From Pseudomonadota bacterium (GTDB taxonomy: Bacteria; Pseudomonadota; Gammaproteobacteria; Burkholderiales; Thiobacillaceae), in the NCBI GenBank assembly GCA_021784115.1, contig JAJXTE010000004.1, positions 1-48,200 of the forward strand: 48,200 nt of DNA. Reading direction: 5' to 3'. The notes beneath the pieces were generated by a model. It did not search any database and was not told the DNA's origin. It worked only from the letters and a program-made list of their open reading frames with translations. Position numbers and translations under genes: made by a program. Numbering within the stretch: the first letter of the stretch is position 1; every line of letters starts with the position of its first letter. Positions 37,339 through 46,308 of the stretch are shown in pieces.

Positions 37339-39489
37339 ATGAAGAAACGTATCGCAAGGGAGGGGCTGATCGTCCAATCCAGTGCCCACAAGACGCGTAT
37401 CAAGGCGCGATGCGCGGTGATGGGGCTTGCCTCGGCAAGCCTGATTTCTGCGGCAGCACTCGCCGGTGGCACGACGACGACTACAACGGGCGGGTCCGGC
37501 GATGTAACCCTGATCCAGACCGGCGACATCCATGGCCACCTGTTGCCCCGGCCTAATTTGCGCAGTGACGCGCTGGGCTACAGAGGCGTCAGCATCGAAG
37601 GCGGTGTGGCGCGCATGTACACCGTCATCAGGGCTCTCCGCGCCTTGGCAACAACGAAAGATGGGGTGGACCGTTCGCTCCTGCTTAATACTGGCGATAC
37701 CGTGCAGGGTTCCGGCGAGGCGCTGTTCAGCCGCGGCCAGGCGATGATCGATGTGTTGAATTCCTTTGGTTTTGTGGCGCATGCCCCCGGCAACTGGGAT
37801 TTCCTGTATGGGCCGGCCCGCTTCGAGGAAACCTTCAAGGGTTCCGCGACCGCCAAGCCGCTGGCGAACTGGAATGCTCTGGCATCCAACCTCTATTACA
37901 CCAACCAGTTTGACGACACTGCCGTCTGCGGCATCACGGCAACGGATCCCGCCACCGGCGCGGTGCGTCCGCTCAAGCGCGTTCTGCCGACCTACATGAT
38001 CAAAAAGGTCGGCAACGTGAAGGTGGGCATCGTCGGCTTCACCACGGCCCGTGCCATTGCCGCGGTCGGCACCAGCGTCACCCAGAACTACAAGTTCACC
38101 GACGGCAAGACCGAAGTGCCCTGCTACGTCGACAGGCTGCGTAACGTCGAGAAGGTCGACGTGGTCGTGATGATGTCGGAGATGGAAATGTCCCGCGACG
38201 TGCAGATTGCCGAGACGCTCTCCCCCGCTCCGGACGTGATCCTGAACTCGGACATGCACGAGCGCACCACCTCCCCGATCGACGTTGCACACGCCGATGG
38301 CAGCCACACCCTGATCGTCGAGGAAGGCCAGGACGGCACCGTGGTTGGAAACCTCAAGCTGTCGGTCAAGAACGGCAAGATCGCTGACTGGAGCTTCAAG
38401 CAGATTGTTGTGGCCGAAGGGATTCCGGAGGACAGGACGATTGCCGCCAAGGTGGCCAAGGCCCGCGCACCTTTTGTTAAGGGAACCTTCGTGCCTGGCC
38501 AGAAAGTGACGGTCGGTGGCAACACCACCGAACTGCTGCGCCCGGTGGATGAGACCATCGCCTTCACAGAGGTGGACCTGCACCGCTCCAACTTCGTGGA
38601 TGAGGACATGCCCGGGGTGGTCGAGGGGACTTCGCACGACCTGATCGCCGACGCCATGGCTGCCATTGGCCAGGCCCAGTCGGCGTCCATCCGCGGGTTC
38701 CGCTATGGTACCCACGTCCCGGCAGGCTGGCCCATCACCATGGAGGACATCTATCACTACATCCCCATCGGAGCCAAGCTGGGTCGCACCAACAAGGCCT
38801 GCGGCGCCGACCTGAAGTTCGCGATCGAGCAATCGATCGGTGGCACCTTCCATCCCGATCCCGCCCAGTGGACCGGTGGCTGGATGTTCGGCTACAGCGG
38901 CCTGAACTACGACGTCGACGGTTGCAACGGCTTCACGGGCGCCACCCCGGTGAATCCGACGCCACTGACCTTTGCCGATCGCTACCGGCCCTGGAGCACC
39001 GCCCGCGGCACCAACATCAAGGTCAAAGGCGTTCCCATCGACGACCTCGACATTTATGACAACCGCGCCACCATCAACGGCGTAGCCAACCCGACCTTCC
39101 AGAGCTGCCTGTCTGGTGATGGCACCAACACGCCCCACGGCGGGTATACGGTCACCGGCTACTGGTATGCGGATGATCCGACCACCATCAACAACTGCAA
39201 CCCGTGCCGGGGTCGCACGATCCAGGTCGTGAAGACGGATGGCAGCATCGTCCAGGTCGCCGGCCCTGGCGCACCCGCCACGCTGCCCCCAAGCGAAGAG
39301 TTGATGGATATCAGCGAGGCAGTGGTCCAGTACCTGCGTGTAAACCTGGGTGGAACGGTGACCGCAGCCAACCTGCCGATCCACCGCCTCACGGTGAAGC
39401 GGCTGCCGACCATCAACCCCCCCGGCTATAACTTCAAGATGATTCAGCCGGTCAAGGGTGCCTCATCGGCCACCTGCCCCGCGCTGTAG
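37339..39489 (+). CDS. Secreted SoxB/5'-nucleotidase-family protein with altered metal-site residues
   Basis: 716 aa; strong AGGAGGAGA ribosome site. A long basic N-region and hydrophobic core (about 25-43) form a signal peptide, followed by a Thr-rich linker. The calcineurin-like domain has QTGDIHGHL (D63, H65), NTGDTVQGSGEAL (D120) and GNWDF (N152), close to SoxB/5'-nucleotidase. However, the region matching SoxB LSHNG reads MSEMEM (E281) and the one matching GGHTHD reads NSDMHE (D305, H307), so one His ligand is lost and one is changed. The C-terminal half (FRYGTHVPAGWPITMED, FHPDPAQWTGGWMFGYSGLN) clearly resembles SoxB, with extra Cys-rich inserts near the end. Probably not a standard thiosulfohydrolase. 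It stands alone. Confidence 0.8.
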   Translation: MKKRIAREGLIVQSSAHKTRIKARCAVMGLASASLISAAALAGGTTTTTTGGSGDVTLIQTGDIHGHLLPRPNLRSDALGYRGVSIEGGVARMYTVIRALRALATTKDGVDRSLLLNTGDTVQGSGEALFSRGQAMIDVLNSFGFVAHAPGNWDFLYGPARFEETFKGSATAKPLANWNALASNLYYTNQFDDTAVCGITATDPATGAVRPLKRVLPTYMIKKVGNVKVGIVGFTTARAIAAVGTSVTQNYKFTDGKTEVPCYVDRLRNVEKVDVVVMMSEMEMSRDVQIAETLSPAPDVILNSDMHERTTSPIDVAHADGSHTLIVEEGQDGTVVGNLKLSVKNGKIADWSFKQIVVAEGIPEDRTIAAKVAKARAPFVKGTFVPGQKVTVGGNTTELLRPVDETIAFTEVDLHRSNFVDEDMPGVVEGTSHDLIADAMAAIGQAQSASIRGFRYGTHVPAGWPITMEDIYHYIPIGAKLGRTNKACGADLKFAIEQSIGGTFHPDPAQWTGGWMFGYSGLNYDVDGCNGFTGATPVNPTPLTFADRYRPWSTARGTNIKVKGVPIDDLDIYDNRATINGVANPTFQSCLSGDGTNTPHGGYTVTGYWYADDPTTINNCNPCRGRTIQVVKTDGSIVQVAGPGAPATLPPSEELMDISEAVVQYLRVNLGGTVTAANLPIHRLTVKRLPTINPPGYNFKMIQPVKGASSATCPAL

Positions 39490-39511
39490 ACAAATGACCC
39501 TGTAACCCATT

Positions 39512-39537
39512 CAGCCCGGCGCGAGCCGGGCTTTTTT
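39512..39537 (+). terminator. Terminator of the SoxB-like gene
   Basis: 8-bp stem AGCCCGGC/GCCGGGCT with a GCGA loop, followed by TTTTTATT, 22 nt after the stop. Confidence 0.85.
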
Positions 39538-39679
39538 ATTCTGCTGCCCCCGGGAGATGGCGCCCGGGTACGCCTTCATCACGCTGTCACGCCGGTATGT
39601 CGCCCTGGCTTGCCGTTGCCGATAAAGCCGGCTACCGTTAGCGCTCGGCAGGCACTCATCGTTTTCATCCCTCGACCCC

Positions 39680-40681
39680 ATGCACCTTTCCCTCACACCC
39701 AAGCCCCCCGCGCTCACCACACTCCAGGAAAGCGTCGCCCATCAGCGGGATGCACTGGCCAACTTGCTGCGCGAACCGTTGGCGCTGGCGGCGCAGGCAT
39801 GCAGCCGCGTCTGGCCCAGCCGCGCCGGCCTCAATGCGGCGCTGACGCACGCGCTGGCGGGCCTGCCCGCCTGCAAATACATGTATGCGCTGGACACCGG
39901 GGCGCTTCAGCTCAGCGACAACATCAGCCACGCCGGGCTGGTCGAGACCGACTACGAACGCGACCGCTCCGACCGCCCCTACATGAACGAGGCGGTTCCG
40001 AACCAGGGCTTCCTGCTGTCGCAGGCCTACATCAGCCTGCGCGCCAAGCGGCCGTCGCTCACCGCCATCCAGATCGTGCGCGACGACGACGGCCGCGTAC
40101 TCGGCTTCGTCGGTGCTGATTTCGACCTGCGCGACCTGCCGATCACCGCCAGGCTGTACGACGAACCCACCTACTGGCGGCAGATCAAGGGCGATCCGGC
40201 GATCCGCGGCGCGGTGTTTCACCAGACCCGCAGCGACAGCCAGATGGACCTGAACCTCGACACCGTGCTGGGGGTGATCGAAGAACTGATGACCGATCGC
40301 GGCATCTTCCACGGCAAGCTGCATTTTTCCAGCAGCCGCGCCACGGTCTGGCTGGTCGACGATCCCTATCGCTACCGGCTGCTGGATATCGACGCGCTGA
40401 CCGATCCCGACACCTGCCTGAGCTATCCGCGCCGTCCTTATCCGGGCGACGCCGTGGTGCCGAAGGACAAGATCCGGCCGGTTCTGGACAACCTGCGCGC
40501 GCTGCGCTTCATGGACGAGACGTTTTACCTGCGTGCCGGTTCGATCAACATCTTCAACGGCATGGTCGGCCTCACTTTCTCGTGCGACGGATCGCACTAT
40601 CTGCCGTGGGACGAGTTTCTGAGCAAGGGCTATGACTTCTGGGCGGCGAGCAATCCGGCAGGACCGATCTGCCCGGTCTGA
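39680..40681 (+). CDS. PDC-sensor (Cache-like) domain protein, stand-alone
   Basis: 333 aa. Contains a PDC/Cache-type sensor region (about 60-180) with YERDRSDRPYMNEAVPNQGF, typical of the ligand-binding fold, and FVGADFDLRDLP. No membrane segment, kinase, GGDEF or MCP output is attached, so it would be a soluble cytosolic binding or adaptor protein. No clear ribosome site before the ATG at 39680. Its last 45 codons are duplicated at 47876-48009. Confidence 0.7.
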   Translation: MHLSLTPKPPALTTLQESVAHQRDALANLLREPLALAAQACSRVWPSRAGLNAALTHALAGLPACKYMYALDTGALQLSDNISHAGLVETDYERDRSDRPYMNEAVPNQGFLLSQAYISLRAKRPSLTAIQIVRDDDGRVLGFVGADFDLRDLPITARLYDEPTYWRQIKGDPAIRGAVFHQTRSDSQMDLNLDTVLGVIEELMTDRGIFHGKLHFSSSRATVWLVDDPYRYRLLDIDALTDPDTCLSYPRRPYPGDAVVPKDKIRPVLDNLRALRFMDETFYLRAGSINIFNGMVGLTFSCDGSHYLPWDEFLSKGYDFWAASNPAGPICPV

Positions 40682-40872
40682 GGAAACGATCCAAGGTGCA
40701 AGCGGTGCGCTTCGGGCTCAACTGTCTGGCGGCAGACCTCTCCCGTGCCAGTACGCGTAGGCTACCGGAATCAGGATCAGCGACAGAAGGGCGGCCGAGA
40801 CCATGCCGCCGACCAGCGGCGCAGCGATGCGCTTCATCACGTCCGCCCCGGCCCCTTGGCTGAACAGGACCG
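40548..40872. repeat. Left copy of a 325-bp+ direct repeat (7,328-bp duplication unit)
   Basis: Matches 47876-48200 with only two differences seen: 40668 T versus 47996 G, and 40745 G versus 48073 A. It contains the 3' end of the PDC gene and the 3' end of cusA. The right copy runs off the window. Confidence 0.9.
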
Positions 40873-43831
40873 GCAGCAGGCCGCCGATGATGACGGAGAC
40901 GGTCATGATCTTGGGGCGGATGCGCAGCAAGGCCCCTTCCACGATGGCCTGATGCAAGGATGCGCGGTCTTTCAAGGTTCCAGTGCGGCGAAAGCGGTCG
41001 ATCGCGTTGTCCAGATACAGCAGCATGACCACGCCGAACTCGGCCGCCACGCCAGCGAGCGCGATGAAACCGACGGCCACGGCCACCGAAAACGGGTAAC
41101 CCAGGGCATAGACGAGCCAGAAGCCTCCCACGAGCGCCAGCGGCAGGCAGGCCATCACCAGCATGACCTTGCCGACGTGACGGAAGTGCAGATACAGCAG
41201 CAGGAGCACCATCACGAGGGTGAGCGGCACTGCCCAGCGCAGCCTTTCCTTCGCGTGCTGCAGGTGCACGTATTGGCCGGTCCATTCGATGGCGTAGCCC
41301 GGCGGAAACTTGACGGATCGTTCCACCGCCGCCCGGGCCGTGGCAACGTAGCCGCCGAGGTCGCCGCTTGAAATGTCGACATAGACATAGCCGACGAGCC
41401 GCCCATTCTCGCTTTTGATCTCGGCGGGCCCGTCGGCGATGCTCAGTTTGGCGATTTCGCCCAGCGGCACCTGCATGCCGGCCGGCGTGGTGACCCGGCT
41501 CGCGGCCAAGGTGTCAAGCGAGTCGCGGTAGCCGCGCGGATAGCGCAGATTGATGGGATAACGCTCGCGCCCGTCGATGATTATGCCGACATTCTCGCCG
41601 CCGATCGCGGTACGCACCAGGTTCTGCACATCCGCGATGCTCACTCCGTAGCGCGCGGCCTGGGCGCGATCCACGTCGATGTCGATGTAGCGCCCACTGG
41701 TCACGCGCTCGGCGAATACCGTCCGCGTGCCCGGCACTTCCTTGACCGCCGCTTCGATCCTTTGCGCAAGGTCGACGATCCCGGAAAGCTCAGGACCGGT
41801 GACCTTGACGCCGACCGCGGTTCGCACGCCAGTGGACAGCATGTCGATCCGGGTGCGGACGGGATAGCCCCACGAGTTGGTCAGGCCCGGCAGGCTGACG
41901 TTCTGGTCCAGTTTGTGGATGAAGTCCTCAATGGTTTCGCCGTCCGGCCACTGGTCGCGCGGCTTCAGCCGGATGATGGTCTCCAGCATGGAAAGCGGTG
42001 CCGAGTCGGTAGCGGTGTCGGCGCGCCCGGCCTTGCCGAACACGCGGTCGACTTCCGGCATGGTCCGGATCAGCCGGTCGGCAATCTGCAGCACGTTGGC
42101 CGCCTCGTCGATGGACAAGCCAGGCAGCGTGGTGGGCATATACAGGAGGTCGCCTTCATAGAGCGGCGGCATGAATTCGCTGCCGGTTCTGTCCACCGGC
42201 CATGCGATGCTGGCGAACGCAAGCACGGAGATCAGCAGCGTAGTCCTGGGCCGCCGCAGTGCCAGCAGCAACAGCGGCCGGTACAGCCGGTGCAGAATGC
42301 GGTTAACCGGATTGCTGATTTCCGGGGCGATGCGCCCGCGTGTCAGGTAGCCCATCAATACCGGTGTAAGCGTCACCGACAGCGCAGCGCTTGCGGCCAT
42401 GGCATAGGTCTTGGTGTAGGCAAGTGGCGCGAACAGTTTCCCTTCCTGGCCGGTAAGGGTAAGCACGGGCAGAAAGGAAACGGTGATGACCAGCAGCGAG
42501 AAGAACAGTGCGGGGCCAACTTCCACCGCGCTCCTGCGCGCCACTTCCCAATAGTCGATGTTTTCGTCTGCGTGCTCCAGTTGCTTGTGCATGTTCTCGA
42601 CCATGACGATAGCGGCGTCGACCATGGCGCCGATGGCGATGGCGATGCCGCCCAGCGACATGATGTTGGCAGTGACGCCCTGGGCCTTCATCGTGATGAA
42701 GGCAGCGAGGATGCCAAGCGGCAGGGTTACCACGGCCACTAAAGAAGACCGCAGATGCAGCAGGAAGATCAGGCAGACGAGGGCGACGACAAGCGACTCT
42801 TCCACCAGCTTGGTTTCCAGGGTCCGGATGGCGCGCCCGATCAGGCCGGAGCGGTCGTAGGTGGTGATCAGTTCGACACCCGGCGGCAGTCCTTTCTTGA
42901 GTTCCTGCAAACGCTGCTTGACCCGTTGCACGGTTTCCAGCGCGTTCTCGCCGTAGCGCATGACCACGATGCCGCCGGTCACCTCGCCTTCGCCATCAAG
43001 GTCTGTCACGCCACGACGCGCTTCCGGGCCGGTCTGGATATGCGCCACGTCGCCCAGCCGGACCGGCACGCCCCGGGCGTCGCGGGCAAGCGGAATGGTG
43101 GCGAAATCCTGCACGGATTCGAGATGGGCGCGCATGCGCACCATGTACTCGGCGTGACCCATTTCCATCACCGCCCCGCCGGTCTCGGCATTGTTGGCGC
43201 GCACCGCGTCCTCGACCTTCTGCAGGCTCAATCCGTAGCGCGCCAGGCGGTTGGGGTCCACCTCAACCTGGAACTGCCGCACCATGCCGCCGACGCTGGC
43301 CACCTCGGCCACGCCCGGCACGCCTTGCAGTTCGTATTTCAGGAAAAAATCCTGTACCGCACGCAACTGATCGGGATTGTATCGGTGCCCGCGATCGACC
43401 AGCGCGTATTCGAACACCCAGCCCACGCCGGAAGCATCGGGGCCCAGCGTCGGCCTCACCCCTGCGGGCAGTTGCGGCTGCGCCTGGGCGAGAGCCTCCA
43501 GCACCCGGCTGCGCGCCCAGTAGGGGTCGGTACCGTCCTCGAAGACGACATAGATGAAGGACTCGCCGAACATGGAGAAACCACGCACCGCAGTGGATTT
43601 CGGCACCGAAAGCAAGGCGCTGGCGAGCGGGTAGCCCACCTGGGCTTCCACCGTCTGCGGCGACTGCCCGGGGTAGGGGGTCTTGATGATGACCTGGACG
43701 TCGGACAGGTCGGGAATGGCATCGAGCGCCATGTGGCGCGCGCTGTAAGCGCCCCAGGCGGCGAGCAGACAGGCGGCCAGCAGCACCAGCACGCGGTTGC
43801 GCAGCGACCACTCAATCAGGCGGGCAATCAT
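40718..43831 (-). CDS. cusA: Heavy-metal efflux RND pump, CusA-like
   Basis: 1037 aa inner-membrane proton-driven pump. It shows the CusA-group signatures GIAIAIGAMVDAAIVMVENM, and LPGLSIDEA plus RIDMLSTGVRTAVGVKV. Two of the periplasmic Met positions known in E. coli CusA are visible (LLYM, IDML), while the RYGM position is Val here (from-memory alignment). Exports Cu+/Ag+ from the periplasm through an outer-membrane partner. It starts 14 nt after cusB and no cusC is in the window. The 3' end is in the duplicated segment. Confidence 0.9.
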   Translation of the reverse strand: MIARLIEWSLRNRVLVLLAACLLAAWGAYSARHMALDAIPDLSDVQVIIKTPYPGQSPQTVEAQVGYPLASALLSVPKSTAVRGFSMFGESFIYVVFEDGTDPYWARSRVLEALAQAQPQLPAGVRPTLGPDASGVGWVFEYALVDRGHRYNPDQLRAVQDFFLKYELQGVPGVAEVASVGGMVRQFQVEVDPNRLARYGLSLQKVEDAVRANNAETGGAVMEMGHAEYMVRMRAHLESVQDFATIPLARDARGVPVRLGDVAHIQTGPEARRGVTDLDGEGEVTGGIVVMRYGENALETVQRVKQRLQELKKGLPPGVELITTYDRSGLIGRAIRTLETKLVEESLVVALVCLIFLLHLRSSLVAVVTLPLGILAAFITMKAQGVTANIMSLGGIAIAIGAMVDAAIVMVENMHKQLEHADENIDYWEVARRSAVEVGPALFFSLLVITVSFLPVLTLTGQEGKLFAPLAYTKTYAMAASAALSVTLTPVLMGYLTRGRIAPEISNPVNRILHRLYRPLLLLALRRPRTTLLISVLAFASIAWPVDRTGSEFMPPLYEGDLLYMPTTLPGLSIDEAANVLQIADRLIRTMPEVDRVFGKAGRADTATDSAPLSMLETIIRLKPRDQWPDGETIEDFIHKLDQNVSLPGLTNSWGYPVRTRIDMLSTGVRTAVGVKVTGPELSGIVDLAQRIEAAVKEVPGTRTVFAERVTSGRYIDIDVDRAQAARYGVSIADVQNLVRTAIGGENVGIIIDGRERYPINLRYPRGYRDSLDTLAASRVTTPAGMQVPLGEIAKLSIADGPAEIKSENGRLVGYVYVDISSGDLGGYVATARAAVERSVKFPPGYAIEWTGQYVHLQHAKERLRWAVPLTLVMVLLLLYLHFRHVGKVMLVMACLPLALVGGFWLVYALGYPFSVAVAVGFIALAGVAAEFGVVMLLYLDNAIDRFRRTGTLKDRASLHQAIVEGALLRIRPKIMTVSVIIGGLLPVLFSQGAGADVMKRIAAPLVGGMVSAALLSLILIPVAYAYWHGRGLPPDS

Positions 43832-43845
43832 CCGCGGTCCGGCCC

Positions 43846-45210
43846 TCAGGGAGGCGGCGCTTCGGCGGCATGCATGCGCTGCGCGGCATCGTTGATCGAC
43901 GCCGCGGCGTCCAGCAGGAACTGGCCATTGACCGCCACCTGGGCACCCGCCGCAAGCCCGTCGCGGATGGCGATGCGCTCCCCGTCCTCGATGCCGGCAA
44001 CCACCCTGACCGGCATGAAATGCCCCGCGCCCATCGCGCGCATCACGAAATCGCCGCGCCCGGTCCGCATCACCGCAGTGTTTGGCACCGCCAATACCCG
44101 ATGCGGCGTGGCATGGATGACCACTTTGGCATATTCGCCCAGATTGGGCGCGCGTTTCAGGGCCACCGGCATGCGCACCCGCAGCGTATTTGTGGCGTCA
44201 TCCAGCAGGGGATTGAGCCCGGAGAGGTGCGCGGCAACCGTCTCGCCGTCATCGAACGCCATCGTGACGGCATCGCCCTCCGCCACCCAGGAAAGCTGAT
44301 CCGGATACAGCACGATTTCGATCTGGGCGTGCGAAGCATCGACGCAATGCAGGATCTCGGTCATATTCCCCACGGTCATGCCCGGCCGCGCCATCACCTG
44401 CTGCACCACGCAGGCCCGCTGCGCGCGCACCGGCACCGTGACGACGGCCTTTTCGGTGCGTTCGATCTGCGCCAGCATGACGTCGGTAAACCCGATTTGC
44501 CGCAAACGCAGTTTCAGCCGCTCGCGATCGCGCTCCCATGGCTGCAACAGCGACAATAGTTGCTCTTCGCTCTGTCGGACCGCTCGTTCAAGCTGCGCGC
44601 GTGCGGCCGGCTCCAGGTCGCGCGCGTTTTCCAGCTTGACCCGATTCTGTTCGCGCCGCTCCTCAGCCATTTTCATGGTCGGCTTTCCACGGCGCATGAT
44701 GTCGACGTATTCGTACTGCAGATTGAGGATGTCCGGAGAACTGATCTCGTAAATAACCTCGCCGCGGCTTACCCGCTGACCGATCCGGTTCACATTCAGT
44801 TTGGTCAGCAGCCCTTCCACATTGGGCGTGATGCGTAGTTCCGCGTCCTCGTCAGGCACCAGGGTGCCGTAGGTGACAATGTCACGGGCAAGCATGGCGG
44901 GCTTCGCGACGGCGAGTTGTACGCCGAGCCGGTACTGGGTCGCGGTGTCGACATGAATCTGGCTTGTTGCGGCGCCGGCAGCGTCCTTCATTTTCACCAG
45001 GTCCATGCCACAAATCGGGCAGGTGCCCGGGTTGTCCTGGACGATGTGCGGGTGCATGGGACAGACGTAGGTCGCATGCCCTGCCGTCTTGCCTGGCTGT
45101 ACCGAAATCGCTTCGAGAACGGGCGGGGATGAAGCTTGCCCGCGCCCGAGGAAAAATGCGGCCGCCCCGACCACCAGCGCGACCAGCAAGGGAAAGACCG
45201 CTTTTTTCAT
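43846..45210 (-). CDS. cusB: Efflux RND adaptor with heavy-metal binding domain, CusB-like
   Basis: 454 aa from the ATG at 45210, which opens a signal/anchor helix (MKKAVFPLLVALVVGAAAFF); an upstream ATG at 45285 adds a region without a signal and is rejected. Directly after the helix comes a heavy-metal-binding motif (YVCPMHPHI ... CPICGMDL), then the HlyD-type barrel-sandwich, a long helical hairpin (about residues 185-245) and the membrane-proximal domains. It links CusA to the outer-membrane channel and hands over Cu+. Between the MCO gene and cusA. Confidence 0.9.
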   Translation of the reverse strand: MKKAVFPLLVALVVGAAAFFLGRGQASSPPVLEAISVQPGKTAGHATYVCPMHPHIVQDNPGTCPICGMDLVKMKDAAGAATSQIHVDTATQYRLGVQLAVAKPAMLARDIVTYGTLVPDEDAELRITPNVEGLLTKLNVNRIGQRVSRGEVIYEISSPDILNLQYEYVDIMRRGKPTMKMAEERREQNRVKLENARDLEPAARAQLERAVRQSEEQLLSLLQPWERDRERLKLRLRQIGFTDVMLAQIERTEKAVVTVPVRAQRACVVQQVMARPGMTVGNMTEILHCVDASHAQIEIVLYPDQLSWVAEGDAVTMAFDDGETVAAHLSGLNPLLDDATNTLRVRMPVALKRAPNLGEYAKVVIHATPHRVLAVPNTAVMRTGRGDFVMRAMGAGHFMPVRVVAGIEDGERIAIRDGLAAGAQVAVNGQFLLDAAASINDAAQRMHAAEAPPP

Positions 45211-45288
45211 GTCGGATCGGAACCGGGAAACCCGTGGGCACGTGCAGGCGCAGAAAAAGGAGGGCAGAGCCCTCCTGCTGTGCAACCG

Positions 45289-46290
45289 TCAGGTCACGTT
45301 GATGCGCGTCTTCGCCGTCCCCAACACCGCCCCCGTGCGCCAGTGCAGATACTGGATGCTCACCGTCCAGATGCCGGTGCTGGTCGGCTTGATGATGCAG
45401 TCATAGCGCTCGGCCGAATGCGCCTCGATGGCGCCGGTGTTCCAGGCCGCAGGCAAGGGCCGGCCGTCGGAGGCCACCACGCTGGCGATCAACCCGCCAA
45501 AGCTGATTTTCTGCGGATAGAAACCGGCACAGATGTAGCGCACCAGCAAGGTCTGTCCCAGCTTCATGTTCACTGCCACGGCCGGGTTGGTCAGCGCCGA
45601 ACTCGCGCCATCCACACCGGTGATGATGAAATACCTCGGATTGAGGTTGTTCAATCCGACATCGCCGCCGCAGGTACCGGCATACCACGGCAGGGTATGC
45701 CAGGCTGGATCGATCTCGTCGCAGGCCCAGATGGCTTCGACATCATATGTGGGGCCGTTGTAGAAAGCACGCTTGGTACCCGCGGGATCGCCAGGCGTTG
45801 GTTTGGGGTCGACGATCAACGCCCCATACATGCCCATTTCCGCATGCAGCGGCGTATTCACATGGCAATGATAGAAGTAGGTGCCTGCATGCTGGGGACG
45901 CCACTGATAGGTATACGTGCCGTTGTACACATCCCAGGACAGATGGCCCACGCCGTCGTTCTCGGTGCTGGGTTCGATGCCGTGATGGTGGATGGTGTGC
46001 ATCCACATCATGTTCACAGACAGCGAGGTATGCACGATCTGCCCTTCGGTGACGCGTATCGCCGGCGAAGGAAAGGAACCGCCACCCATCTGATCGCCGC
46101 CGCCACCACCACCACCACCGGCGGCCAGATCGGTAAAGCCCCAGATCGTCACCGACTTGCCGTCATCAAAGGTCATCGAGCCATTCATGTAGATGCCGCG
46201 CTGGAACAGCACATCGGGCGTCACAAACCCGGGCGTCGCCGGCGCCCCCGGATACACATAACACGCGTTGCCGTTACCATTCGTGCTCAT
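45289..46290 (-). CDS. Multicopper oxidase-like protein with a type-1 copper site, no signal peptide
   Basis: 333 aa; GAGGAG lies 7 nt before the ATG, so the start is solid. The N-terminus (MSTNGNGNACYVYPG) has no signal sequence. First cupredoxin domain: HTIHHHGIEP gives the trinuclear-site histidines; then, after a Gly9 linker region earlier (GGGGGGGGG, about residues 58-66), HAGTYFYHCHVNTPLHAEMGM supplies Cys, His and Met of a type-1 copper. The second half (VNMKLGQTLLVRYICAGFYP, VVASDGRPLP) is a cupredoxin domain without metal residues. It lies 18 nt after the Tat-exported partner and probably needs it for export. Predicted periplasmic. Confidence 0.8.
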   Translation of the reverse strand: MSTNGNGNACYVYPGAPATPGFVTPDVLFQRGIYMNGSMTFDDGKSVTIWGFTDLAAGGGGGGGGDQMGGGSFPSPAIRVTEGQIVHTSLSVNMMWMHTIHHHGIEPSTENDGVGHLSWDVYNGTYTYQWRPQHAGTYFYHCHVNTPLHAEMGMYGALIVDPKPTPGDPAGTKRAFYNGPTYDVEAIWACDEIDPAWHTLPWYAGTCGGDVGLNNLNPRYFIITGVDGASSALTNPAVAVNMKLGQTLLVRYICAGFYPQKISFGGLIASVVASDGRPLPAAWNTGAIEAHSAERYDCIIKPTSTGIWTVSIQYLHWRTGAVLGTAKTRINVT

Positions 46291-46308
46291 GTCGATCTCC
46301 TCGATTGC

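Noticed and set aside
37273-39384. Minus-strand 703-codon frame opposite the SoxB-like gene
   Set aside because: No signal or domain; the plus strand has a strong ribosome site, signal peptide, conserved motifs and a terminator.
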